64,000 bases of DNA from Methylomonas rhizoryzae (GTDB taxonomy: Bacteria > Pseudomonadota > Gammaproteobacteria > Methylococcales > Methylomonadaceae), in NCBI RefSeq assembly GCF_008632455.1, contig NZ_CP043929.1:4092001-4156000 (forward strand), written 5' to 3'. The notes below the pieces were generated by a model that was not told the origin of the DNA, ran no database searches, and saw only the letters and a program-made list of their open reading frames with translations. A program made the translations under genes and the position numbers. This document shows positions 38,734 through 46,680 of the stretch, in pieces. Within the stretch, counting starts at the first letter, position 1. Each line of letters opens with the position of its first letter.

Positions 38734-38883
38734 TCATCCCGGCTTGTTACCGGATTTGTACCACCAAGCGGCGGCCAAGATGCTCAAGCCGGCAACCGAT
38801 GCCATCAGCATGCTGGGATGCTGATATAACAGATCGAAAAAAGCGCCGACTAATTTGGGTGTGCTGCGATAACAGTTTTCCAT
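38734..38883 (-). CDS. Small single-span membrane protein (49 aa)
   Basis: ATG 38883 is preceded by GGAGG at 5 bases, a near-ideal ribosome site. The product begins MENCYRSTPKLVGAFFDLLY and has one hydrophobic segment (about LMASVAGLSILAAAWW), ending with a short basic tail KSGNKPG. No similarity recognised. The strong ribosome site and clean membrane helix make it more likely real than chance. It is separate from the convergent PQQ-type gene. Confidence 0.6.
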   Translation of the reverse strand: MENCYRSTPKLVGAFFDLLYQHPSMLMASVAGLSILAAAWWYKSGNKPG

Positions 38884-39182
38884 GGCTTGCCTCCGAATTG
38901 ATCGAAAAGGCCTAGCTTATTGCCGGCATAAGGTTGTGTCCAGTCCGGGACGAGCAAGCAGGCAAGCGTATCGGGAACCGGGTGCGGCTTGGTTTGAGCG
39001 GTTGAAACACCACCTCCGCTCCAATCGGGCACCACAGCCAGCTTCGAAACGATAGCGATAGGAAGCGCTTACGACGATTGGAATTGGTGAGTTTTTCGAA
39101 ATCGAGCCGTAGCGGATTATCGTTTAGAATGATTTAACGACAGTAAATGGATGTTTACCGGGCATTTTCAATTGCTCCCCGT
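38884..39182. other. Intergenic region, nothing recognised
   Basis: No open frame with a plausible start, no tRNA-like or terminator-like structure that I can support. It probably contains the promoter of the 49-aa gene on the minus strand and ends where the attI-like leader begins. Confidence 0.5.
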
Positions 39183-39278
39183 GATATACAGGCGTAATAT
39201 TTTATGTTTATCAATAACTTATATTTAGTGACCTCGTTTTCCGGTAGATATACGGAACTATCTAATAGCTAGTTATGC
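39183..39278 (+). other. attI-like leader before the rightward cassette group
   Basis: Contains GATATACAG at 39183-39191, GATATACGG at 39247-39255 and the core-like GTTATGC at 39272-39278, in the same order and nearly the same spacing as the inverted copy at 7079-6982. The last 35 bp are almost identical between copies (gtagatatacgga, ctatctaat, ctagttatgc). It sits 18 bp before the first cassette gene. No integrase gene is near, so this could be an orphan attI left after loss or movement of the integron platform. Confidence 0.55.
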
Positions 39279-39296
39279 AGGCAAAGAGAGACCATT

Positions 39297-39620
39297 ATGA
39301 CAATCGAAGTTGAAAAACGGCAAAAGTTGGCACTGGATGCCATCAAGCACGCGTTCGGTACCGAGGCAGGTGAGGACAGCGTTAATTTGTTTGTTGGGCA
39401 CCATTTGGAGGAGCTTCCACAAAGTTATTGGCAGCAACATCTTGGCTCCAGTACCCCAAAACCAACGGCTGTAATTGGCTTGCTCCAACTTCGCTCGTCT
39501 TGGGGTGAAGATGACATTGAGTTTTTTGACTTCACACTTCCAGACGAGGTCACGGATTACGTCGTTTCGGTGCATTTTGATGGTGCAGGCAAAATTGATG
39601 GCATCTCAATGGAGAGTTAG
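39297..39620 (+). CDS. Hypothetical cassette protein, possibly DUF2004-like
   Basis: A 107-residue acidic soluble protein. The C-terminal half (LPDEVTDYVVSVHFDGAG, then a final SMES) recalls DUF2004 family proteins, a guess from pattern memory. The gene lies between an attI-like leader and a perfect attC site that begins 12 bp past its stop, so it is a complete gene cassette in first position. Sequence is AT-richer than its chromosomal neighbours. Confidence 0.75.
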   Translation: MTIEVEKRQKLALDAIKHAFGTEAGEDSVNLFVGHHLEELPQSYWQQHLGSSTPKPTAVIGLLQLRSSWGEDDIEFFDFTLPDEVTDYVVSVHFDGAGKIDGISMES

Positions 39621-39632
39621 CGTGCCGTGCCT

Positions 39633-39701
39633 GCCTAACCCGGCGCTCAAGCCGACCCGCTTCCGCTACGCTCCAGCGGTCGGCTTAGCTCTACGTTAGG
39701 C
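39633..39701 (+). other. Integron attC site (69 bp), complete and canonical
   Basis: Starts with GCCTAAC (RYYYAAC core, 39633-39639) and ends with GTTAGGC (GTTRRRY core, 39695-39701). The arms GGCGCTCAAGCCGACC and GGTCGGCTTAGCTC pair with the offset typical of attC, around the loop CGCTTCCGCTACGCTCCAGC. Same length and nearly the same sequence as the attC at 6317-6385, in the opposite orientation. Confidence 0.93.
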
Positions 39702-39707
39702 GAAAGC

Positions 39708-40262
39708 ATGAATAGAGTTCTTTTTATTTTTGCACCGATACTTGGCCTATTAATTGAGGGCTGTGCTGCCCCAGGAAGCGGAATTGGAAATTTGGCTGTG
39801 TCTGGTAGGCTCACCTCATCATCTGATCAGCCGATATCTGGCAAAGAAATACAATTCATTTTGCCCGCCACTTATGGGTTAGGCGGGCTAGATTTAGTCA
39901 TGAATTCGCCAGGCGACTTCGGGCATAAAGATAGGCGGTTTAACGTTACGACCGACGAAAATGGTCAGTTTTACCAAGATCTAGGCCAAACTATTTACCA
40001 CGTTACGTGCTGGTTGCTACCGCCTGTAGGTTGTTATCCAAGCGGACCACCTGCTCCATTTCTATTGGTGCGCCTACCAGACAATCAGAGCGAGTATTAC
40101 GCCGTACAAACTCAAGACGGACAATTCAAGGTATTTACAATGTCTGGTAAAGAGACTCCCGTTGAAGAATCTAGCGTTAAGTCCATCTCGACAAAAGTTG
40201 AGAATTCCAATGACAAAATGGAACGTTCTACTGTAGGCGTTATAAATATTCAAATAAAGTAA
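39708..40262 (+). CDS. Predicted lipoprotein, integron cassette gene
   Basis: A 184-residue protein. ATG 39708 comes 6 bases after the attC core. The N-terminus is a hydrophobic signal ending in LIEGC, a lipobox-like motif with Cys 19, so it is probably lipid-anchored. The mature part contains a transthyretin/CNA-B-like start (VSGRLTSSSDQPISGKEI) and the matching strand TTDENGQFYQDL. Function unknown. Its own attC starts 4 bp after the stop but is interrupted by a group II intron relic. Confidence 0.75.
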   Translation: MNRVLFIFAPILGLLIEGCAAPGSGIGNLAVSGRLTSSSDQPISGKEIQFILPATYGLGGLDLVMNSPGDFGHKDRRFNVTTDENGQFYQDLGQTIYHVTCWLLPPVGCYPSGPPAPFLLVRLPDNQSEYYAVQTQDGQFKVFTMSGKETPVEESSVKSISTKVENSNDKMERSTVGVINIQIK

Positions 40263-40740
40263 GTTGCCTAATCGGGTAAGGGCGAGTTTCTCTCTCACCC
40301 TCCCCACACCATCTAGCATGCGGGTCCCTACTCAAGCGGTTGAAACAGGGTAATGAAAACGAACCCACTGATCTTTGATCGATACCAAGCCCTGCGCTTT
40401 TAACCACTCGTGTTCTTCATCGCCATTTGCGTAATCGGCGTCCGCGACATGGCGTAAGGCCATTTCGAGCTCACGCCGGTTTTGATCGCTTCTTTTAGGC
40501 TGACGCCCAGACTGACCAGATGGCTAATCTTGGTGCGCGGCCATCGCCATTGTTTAAGCGCCAAGGATGGCGCGAATGCAGATATTGCAGGAGCATATAT
40601 CTGCCCAGTAGCAACAGCGCATGCGCCGCCGTAGCCATTCTTCGTCCGGTTGGATAATACAAGCTCCGATTAGCGAAGCGTAATCGGAGAAACGACGTAA
40701 CGATAGATGCTACGGCCTTCAACCTATCCTCCGAGTTAAT
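40263..40740 (-). mobile_element. 3' relic of a group II intron inserted in an attC core
   Basis: The minus strand shows the end of a maturase gene, then a hairpin region GGGACCCGCATGC...GGTGTGGGGAGGG and a last stem ending TTACCCGAT at 40271, the usual look of an intron 3' end (AY terminus). The flanking exon is TAGGCAAC, i.e. most of an attC core (GTTAGGC complement GCCTA at 40266-40270). The intron therefore entered the attC of the lipoprotein cassette, with its gene opposite to the cassette gene, as attC-targeting group IIC introns do. The intron class cannot be assigned from this fragment. The 5' part is missing; a palindrome (ctccgatta/taatcggag, about 40665-40690) lies near the break. 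Confidence 0.65.
40332..40653 (-). pseudogene. C-terminal fragment of a group II intron maturase
   Basis: The minus strand encodes PDEEWLRRRMRCCYW, then after a break KQWRWPRTKISHLVSLGVS, AIKTGVSSKW, and near the end EWLKAQGLVSIKDQW, closing at TGA 40334-40332. These are the conserved C-terminal blocks of LtrA-type maturases. Between the first and second block a 49-nt hairpin-bearing insertion (40556-40604, with GCAGATAT/ATATCTGC arms) shifts the frame, and a further frame change lies near the TPITQMAMKN segment. It is a dead remnant. Confidence 0.75.
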
Positions 40741-40761
40741 TCGGACACCGAATATCGATCA

Positions 40762-41388
40762 CTAAACCTGCGTTAAATTTTGAGCGGTAAAATCTCGCAA
40801 ACGCCGCCAACGGATTTGTAGATCATCCAGTTCCAGCAACGATTGCTTCAAAAAGGCTGGCAACGGTGCGTACATGGCAATATAGTTCATCGCAAGTTCC
40901 GGGTCGCTAAGCAGCTCCGCTTCGGCATGAGCGAGTATTCCACTGTTACCTAAACTTTTTAACACCGCCGTCCAAATGGGTGGAATTTCGCCCTGACAGG
41001 CGTTGATTTCCGCTAAATCGTCGGTTTGGCCAAGCCACAGTCCGTCGGCTTGTTGGCGAATTCGCCGCAAACGTTGGCGTTGTTCGCCTTGTAAGGAAAT
41101 AGATAACAAGCCATTGGGCATTTGGCCGAAGTCGATTATTCTGGCGCTGGTACCCAGTGAATAACAAATCGGTACCGGTTGCGCGGGTGATTCGGCATTG
41201 CCAAGCACCTCCAGTTTTTCAAATCCCTCCCGTAGCAAGCACACGGTAAAACTCGCTCCGCTTCGCAGACACGCCGATATCATATTCAGATAGCGCGGTT
41301 CGAATATCTGCAGCTGTATGATGCATTTTGGGAACAGTGGCGTATTCAACGGAAACAGGGCTTGTTCAGCGGGTTGCGGTTGCTGCAT
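40762..41388 (-). CDS. LON substrate-binding domain protein
   Basis: A 208-residue protein from ATG 41388, which has GAGG 9 bases upstream; the longer TTG start at 41403 is less likely. It begins ALFPLNTPLFPKCIIQLQIFEPRYLNMI, split over the conserved block of the Lon N-terminal (LAN/PUA-like) domain, and ends in a helical region. There is no AAA+ or protease domain, so this is the stand-alone form found in many bacteria, of uncertain role. Cytoplasmic. Confidence 0.9.
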   Translation of the reverse strand: MQQPQPAEQALFPLNTPLFPKCIIQLQIFEPRYLNMISACLRSGASFTVCLLREGFEKLEVLGNAESPAQPVPICYSLGTSARIIDFGQMPNGLLSISLQGEQRQRLRRIRQQADGLWLGQTDDLAEINACQGEIPPIWTAVLKSLGNSGILAHAEAELLSDPELAMNYIAMYAPLPAFLKQSLLELDDLQIRWRRLRDFTAQNLTQV

Positions 41389-41551
41389 AACATCAATCCT
41401 CAATGGGTTGTTATCACTATTCGGCTCGCTTATCCGGCAAGTAAAAAATAGCGAAAAAGCGTTTGGCGATTTTGTCGGGAATATTGGAGCAAAAGTTACA
41501 CCAACTTAAGTTATCCGGATCTGCCGTCTATTAATTAATCGGAGGGACACC

Positions 41552-41833
41552 ATGCAACACGTATTAATCATTCACGAAGTCGAATCTTATCCGGCATGGA
41601 AAGCCGTTTTCGATCAGGCGGCGGACATTCGCAAAAATGCCGGCGAAATCCGTTACCAGTTACTGCGTTACGACGAGGACGGAAATAATATCGTCCACTT
41701 TTCCGAGTGGACTTCGCTGGAAAACGCCCGACGCTTCTTCGAATCTCCCGAACTGGTGGAAATCCGGAAAAAGGCCGGGGTAAAAGCGCCGCATTTCATC
41801 TACCTGCAAGAAATAGAGCGTGGCGTGTTATAG
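41552..41833 (+). CDS. Antibiotic biosynthesis monooxygenase-like (ABM fold) small protein
   Basis: A 93-residue protein with a good ribosome site (CGGAGGG) before ATG 41552. The pattern VLIIHEVESYPAWKAVFD, then a strand-rich VHFSEWTSLENARRFFES, fits the dimeric alpha/beta-barrel ABM/YgiN-like superfamily. Many such proteins have no known substrate. It stands alone, 44 bp before the methyltransferase gene, and may be cotranscribed with it. Confidence 0.75.
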   Translation: MQHVLIIHEVESYPAWKAVFDQAADIRKNAGEIRYQLLRYDEDGNNIVHFSEWTSLENARRFFESPELVEIRKKAGVKAPHFIYLQEIERGVL

Positions 41834-41877
41834 CTCGGCCACTATCCTACGGCAGCCGTTAGATCTTAAGGAATGCC

Positions 41878-42477
41878 ATGACACCGCTGGAAATCGGCCG
41901 GGCTTACAATAGCATCACCCACTTATGGGAAAGCCCGGCGTTCGACCGCAGCAACGGCATCGCCCAGCACCAAAAAGCAATAGCATTCGCTCACAAACGC
42001 GGCCATGCATTGGACATCGGCTGCGGCTGCAGCGGAAGGTTAATCGACCTATTATCGAATAATGGGTTTGCAGCTGAAGGCCTCGATGTTTCGGACGAAA
42101 TGATCAGACTAGCCAAGCAAAAACATCCTCGCCTGCAATTTCACCAGCAAGACATTTGCGAGTGGATTTTCCCCAAACGCTACGACTTTATCACCGCCTG
42201 GGACAGCATTTGGCATATCCCGCTGACCCGGCAGGTTGAGGTGCTGACCAAAATCGTCGACGGCTTGAATAAAAACGGCGTGCTGATCTTCTCCTTCGGC
42301 GGAACCACCGAGCCGGGCGAACATAAGGATAACGCCATGGGACCGGAAGTTTATTATTCTTCGTTAGGGACGAACGGCTTCCTGTCGCTACTGATCAATT
42401 TGGGCTGCGCATGCAAACACTTGGAGTACGAGCAAGTGCCGGAACTGCATGCCTACCTGATCGCGCAAAAAATCTGA
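41878..42477 (+). CDS. Class I SAM-dependent methyltransferase
   Basis: A 199-residue protein with AAGGA before ATG 41878. The Rossmann motif I is ALDIGCGCSGR, motif II an acidic GLDVSDEMI, and motif III FHQQDICEW, followed by a DFITAWDSIWHI block. It should transfer a methyl group from S-adenosylmethionine; substrate unknown. Its stop is 53 bp before the export operon, but there is no sign that it belongs to it functionally. Confidence 0.88.
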   Translation: MTPLEIGRAYNSITHLWESPAFDRSNGIAQHQKAIAFAHKRGHALDIGCGCSGRLIDLLSNNGFAAEGLDVSDEMIRLAKQKHPRLQFHQQDICEWIFPKRYDFITAWDSIWHIPLTRQVEVLTKIVDGLNKNGVLIFSFGGTTEPGEHKDNAMGPEVYYSSLGTNGFLSLLINLGCACKHLEYEQVPELHAYLIAQKI

Positions 42478-42530
42478 CGCTGTCCGAGCAATCTTGCGCG
42501 GCATATCAAACCCGCCGAGCAAGCGCTAAA

Positions 42531-44510
42531 ATGTCCGGCATGCAAAATCCCTCACCGCCAACCCGGCCTGCAGCAACGCCTAAACCCGACCCGCGTCAGG
42601 CCGCAGCCAACGCACCCAAACAGCTTAAAGCCGATTTTTACGTCGGCCCCGGCCGCTTGGGCATGCAACAAGCCAGCTTGGCCCAAGAATTCAGCACCCT
42701 CTCCAGCCAAGCCACGCCGCTGCCGGAGTTGTGCTCGGCCTGGCTGCAGTGGCTGGCCAAACACCTGGAAGCTTTCGACTGCGGCATCGTCACGCTGAAA
42801 ACCGAAGGCGATAAATTGTCGCTGCCCATCGCCGCGTGGCCCGCGCAACCAGCCGATTTAACCGGCCTGCTGAGCTTGGCGCAATCCGCTTTAAAACAAC
42901 GGCAAAGTCTGGAAATGCGGATAGCCGGCAAAGGCCCGTCGGCCAAGATAAACAGTTTGCTGGCAGTGCCCATCCAAATCGAAGACGCATTGTACGGAAT
43001 TGCCGTGATCCGTTTGCTGAACGACGATGCCCCGCAGTTCGCCCGCGCCAACCACTTAATGACCTGGGGCCTGGCCTGGCTGACTCAATATTTCTGGCGT
43101 GACGGTTACCGGCAAAGCACTTTGACCGCCGAACAAGCCGCTTTCCTGTCCGATCTGATGCTGATGACCGCCGAAATGCCCAGCTTTCAGGAGGCCTTGT
43201 TTGCCTTGGTCAACGATCTGACGGCTCGCCTGAAATTGCGCCGGGTCAGCATCGGCTGGCTGGAAAACGGGCAAATGCAGGTCAAAGCCATTTCGCACAG
43301 CGCCCATTTCCGCCAAGCGCATGAATCGGTGCAGCGCTTGGCGCGGGCCATGGAGGAAGCCTACGACCAAAACCAAACCATCGTCTTGCCTGGCGGCGAC
43401 GGCCCGGCGCCGGCGCCATCCGGCCGGCTGATCGTCAGCGACCACCTGCAACTGGCGCAAGCCGAAGGCGGCCACGCCGTGGCCTCGTTTTTGATTCGCA
43501 TTCCCGGCCGCATCGTCGGGGTGCTGACCTTCGAATTCGAACCCGGCCGGCAGCCCGGCGCCGACGAGCAGCTATTGGGCGAATTGCTGGGCAGCGGCCT
43601 GGCCGCGCTATTGCAACAAAAGCATCTGCACGAACGCTGGCTGGGCGGCAAGTTTCAAAAGCGCTGGCAAGCGGTTAAAGACGGCCTGCTGGGTAACGAG
43701 CATCCGGTGTATAAGCTGGCGACGTTCGCCGCCGCCTTGTTGCTGGCGGCTCTGTTCTGGGTGCAGGCGGATTTTCGCATTACCGCCAAAACCGTGATCG
43801 AAGGCCTGATTCAGCGCGCCGCGGTGGCGCCGTTCGACGGTTACGTGGCCCGAGCCGAGGTGCGTGCCGGCGACAGCGTGCGCGCCGGCCAGGTCGTAGC
43901 GGCCCTGGACGATAAAGATTTGTTGCTGGAACAACAGCGTTTGACTAGCGAAGTCGCACAGCATCAGCGTAAATACCGCGATGCGCTGGCGAAACACGAC
44001 CGCCCGGCCGCCGCAGTGCTCGGCGCCGAGCTGCAGCAAGCGCAAGCACAACTGGCCTTGGTCGACGAAAAACTGGCGCGCGCAGAAATCAAAGCCCCGT
44101 TTGACGGCATCGTCGTATCCGGCGATTTGAGTCAAAAATTGGGCGCGCCGGTCAACCAAGGCGACGTGTTGTTCGAGATCACGCCGCTAAACGCCTACCG
44201 TATCATTTTGAAAGTCGACGAACGCGACATCAGCCTGGTCCGCCCCGATCAATCCGGTCGAATGACGCTGGCCGGCCTGAGCGCCGAACCACTGCCGTTC
44301 ACGGTTAAACAGGTCACCCCGGTAGCGGCGGCCGAAGAAGGCATCAATTATTTTCGGGTGGAAGCCGAAATCATCGGCGACAAGCCCTTGCTGCGGCCCG
44401 GCATGGAAGGCATCGGCAAAATCGGCGTGGGCGAAGCCAGCCTGTGGCACATCTGGACCCGGCGCTTGTTCGACTGGCTGCGCATCGGCCTTTGGACTTG
44501 GCTGCCCTGA
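42531..44510 (+). CDS. GAF-domain/HlyD-type adaptor, first gene of SecA-like export operon
   Basis: A 659-residue protein. ATG 42531 is chosen because an upstream frame start at 42411 would overlap the methyltransferase gene; the ribosome site is weak. Residues about 60-190 and 215-355 form two GAF-like domains on the cytoplasmic side. One membrane helix (about 394-413) leads to a periplasmic HlyD/barrel-sandwich part: VAPFDGYVARAEVRAGD and IKAPFDGIVVSGD are the two lipoyl-like half motifs, separated by a short coiled coil. It ends with a second hydrophobic/aromatic tail. A signal-sensing domain fused to an efflux adaptor suggests export gated by a cytoplasmic ligand (inference). The next gene follows after 1 bp. 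Confidence 0.82.
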   Translation: MSGMQNPSPPTRPAATPKPDPRQAAANAPKQLKADFYVGPGRLGMQQASLAQEFSTLSSQATPLPELCSAWLQWLAKHLEAFDCGIVTLKTEGDKLSLPIAAWPAQPADLTGLLSLAQSALKQRQSLEMRIAGKGPSAKINSLLAVPIQIEDALYGIAVIRLLNDDAPQFARANHLMTWGLAWLTQYFWRDGYRQSTLTAEQAAFLSDLMLMTAEMPSFQEALFALVNDLTARLKLRRVSIGWLENGQMQVKAISHSAHFRQAHESVQRLARAMEEAYDQNQTIVLPGGDGPAPAPSGRLIVSDHLQLAQAEGGHAVASFLIRIPGRIVGVLTFEFEPGRQPGADEQLLGELLGSGLAALLQQKHLHERWLGGKFQKRWQAVKDGLLGNEHPVYKLATFAAALLLAALFWVQADFRITAKTVIEGLIQRAAVAPFDGYVARAEVRAGDSVRAGQVVAALDDKDLLLEQQRLTSEVAQHQRKYRDALAKHDRPAAAVLGAELQQAQAQLALVDEKLARAEIKAPFDGIVVSGDLSQKLGAPVNQGDVLFEITPLNAYRIILKVDERDISLVRPDQSGRMTLAGLSAEPLPFTVKQVTPVAAAEEGINYFRVEAEIIGDKPLLRPGMEGIGKIGVGEASLWHIWTRRLFDWLRIGLWTWLP

Positions 44511-44511
44511 T

Positions 44512-46677
44512 ATGTCCCGATTTTTAGACGCCTCCTGGCACCGCGTAGCTCAGTTGAAACCACGGCTGGCCGACCATGTGGATGTGCAAAAGCACCGCTA
44601 TCGCGGCCATCCCTGGTACGTGCTGGTCGATGCCCGCAACGCCCGTTCTCACCGCTTGACGCCGGCCGCATTCGGTTTGATCCATGCCATGGACGGTAAG
44701 CGCACGCTGGACCTAATCTGGCAACGCGCGGTCGAACTGGCGGGCGACCAGGCGCCGGGACAAACCGAAGTGATTCAACTGTTAGGGCAATTGCACGCCA
44801 ACGACTTATTGGTCTGCGACGTGGCACCGGACAGTGCCGAATTATTGAGCCGGCTGGACAAACAATCCCGCAGCCTGCTGTGGAAAAATCTGCGCAATCC
44901 GCTGTCGATGCGGGTGCCGCTACTGGACCCGGACGCATTTTTGCAAGCTACCCTGCCGCTGGTTCGTCCCTGCTTCAGCACGATGGGCTTGGTCTTATGG
45001 CTGGTTTGGGTAAGCTTCGGGGTCGCACTGGCCGCGCAGCATTGGCAGGAACTGACCGGCAACCTCGCCGACCAAATTTTTTCGGCCCACAATCTGGCCG
45101 CGCTGTGGCTGACCTTTCCGCTGGTCAAGGTACTGCACGAGCTGGGTCACGCTTACGCCACCCGCGTCCACGGCGGCGCGGTGCACGAAATGGGTTTAAT
45201 GAGTTTGATGGGCATGATCGTGCCTTACGTGGACGCCAGCGCATCCGCCGGTTTTCGGGATAAATGGCAACGGGTGCTGGTCGGCGCAGCCGGCATGATG
45301 GTCGAGTTGGCGGTCGCCAGCGGCGCCATGCTGCTTTGGACCTTGCTGGAGCCCGGCTTGCTGCGTTCCATTCTGTACAACGTCATGCTAATCGCCAGCG
45401 TGTCGACCTTGATTTTTAACGGCAATCCGCTAATGCGCTACGACGGCTATTACATGCTGGCCGACTGGTGCGAAATTCCCAACTTGGCCGGGCGCGGCCC
45501 GCAATACTGGTATTTTCTGATCAACCGCTACGCCTTCGGCGTGCATAAACCGGAGCGCTTCGACGCCACACCCGGCGAGCAGCGCTGGTTCTTGTGGTAC
45601 GCGCCGCTGTCTTACCTATACCGCTTGTCGGTCATGCTGGGCATCGCCATGTATATCGCCGAACGCTATCTACTGCTAGGCGCCCTGCTCGGCCTGTTTT
45701 ACGCCTATTCGCTGCTGCTGTTGCCGACGTATAAAGCCGGCAATTATTTGCTAGGCCATCCTACGCTCGCCCCGCACCGACGACGCGCGGTTTTAGTCAG
45801 CCTGGGAACGCTGACGGCATTATGCATAGCGGTTGGATTGTTGCCCATGCCGATGCGTACCCAGTTCGAAGGGGTGGTATGGTTACCGCCGCAAGCCCAG
45901 GTCAGAGCCGGCGCGCCCGGTTTCGTGCGCACCATCGTCGCCGCACCGGGGCAATGGGTGCAGCCGGGCGACGTTCTGGTGATTAGCGAGGACCCGGACC
46001 TTGCGGCGCAAATCGAGGTGTACCGGGCCAAGATTGCCGGCATAGAAGCGCAACGCCTATCCGAATGGCGGCAAGACCGCAATCAGGCGGAGATTACCCG
46101 GCACGCCCTACTGCAAGCGCAAGCCGACTTGGCCAGGGCACAACAACGCGCGGCGGATTTGATCTTGCGCAGCCGCAGCAGCGGCCGGTTTTTTCTGGAG
46201 CGCGGCCCGGACCTGCCCGGCCGCTTTTTGCACCAGGGCGATTTGATCGGCTTTGTAGTCGATCCCTCCCGCGACATCGTCCGCATCGTCGTACCGCAAG
46301 CCGATATTGCCTTAGTGCGGCATCAAACGGAAGCGATTCAGGTACGCTTGGCCGAACGCCCCGAGCAGGTGTTGCAGGCCCGTTTGCTGCGCGAAGTGCC
46401 TGCCGCCGATACCGAGCTGCCCAGTCCGGCCTTGGCGACCGAAGGCGGCGGCCAACAAGAACTGGACCCGCGCGAAAAAAGCCCGACCAAGGCCATAAAC
46501 CGCTTGTTTCAATTCGACCTCAGCCTGATCCGCCCGCAGCAGTTAGATGCCGCCGATACCCCGGTATTGCCTTACGGCACCCGCGCCCACGTACGTTTCG
46601 AGCATCCTGCGCAACCTTTGGCCAGCCAAATCTGGCGCCGAATCAGACAAACCTTTTTATCCAGGCTGGCGGTGTAA
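44512..46677 (+). CDS. M50 (site-2 type) zinc metalloprotease fused to HlyD-like domain, PqqD-like N-terminus
   Basis: A 721-residue membrane protein. Residues about 25-105 look like a PqqD domain (HPWYVLVDARNARSHRLTP), which in peptide-modification systems binds a leader peptide. The protease core has HELGH at 209-213 and the downstream NGNPLMRYDGYYMLAD near 303, where the Asp is the third zinc ligand of the M50 family; several membrane helices surround these. The C-terminal third (about 460-720) has an APGFVRTIVAAPGQWVQPGD lipoyl-type motif and a periplasmic adaptor fold. Relatives are called peptide zinc metalloproteases. It probably processes or threads a leader-bearing protein during export. 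Confidence 0.85.
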   Translation: MSRFLDASWHRVAQLKPRLADHVDVQKHRYRGHPWYVLVDARNARSHRLTPAAFGLIHAMDGKRTLDLIWQRAVELAGDQAPGQTEVIQLLGQLHANDLLVCDVAPDSAELLSRLDKQSRSLLWKNLRNPLSMRVPLLDPDAFLQATLPLVRPCFSTMGLVLWLVWVSFGVALAAQHWQELTGNLADQIFSAHNLAALWLTFPLVKVLHELGHAYATRVHGGAVHEMGLMSLMGMIVPYVDASASAGFRDKWQRVLVGAAGMMVELAVASGAMLLWTLLEPGLLRSILYNVMLIASVSTLIFNGNPLMRYDGYYMLADWCEIPNLAGRGPQYWYFLINRYAFGVHKPERFDATPGEQRWFLWYAPLSYLYRLSVMLGIAMYIAERYLLLGALLGLFYAYSLLLLPTYKAGNYLLGHPTLAPHRRRAVLVSLGTLTALCIAVGLLPMPMRTQFEGVVWLPPQAQVRAGAPGFVRTIVAAPGQWVQPGDVLVISEDPDLAAQIEVYRAKIAGIEAQRLSEWRQDRNQAEITRHALLQAQADLARAQQRAADLILRSRSSGRFFLERGPDLPGRFLHQGDLIGFVVDPSRDIVRIVVPQADIALVRHQTEAIQVRLAERPEQVLQARLLREVPAADTELPSPALATEGGGQQELDPREKSPTKAINRLFQFDLSLIRPQQLDAADTPVLPYGTRAHVRFEHPAQPLASQIWRRIRQTFLSRLAV

Positions 46678-46680
46678 GCG

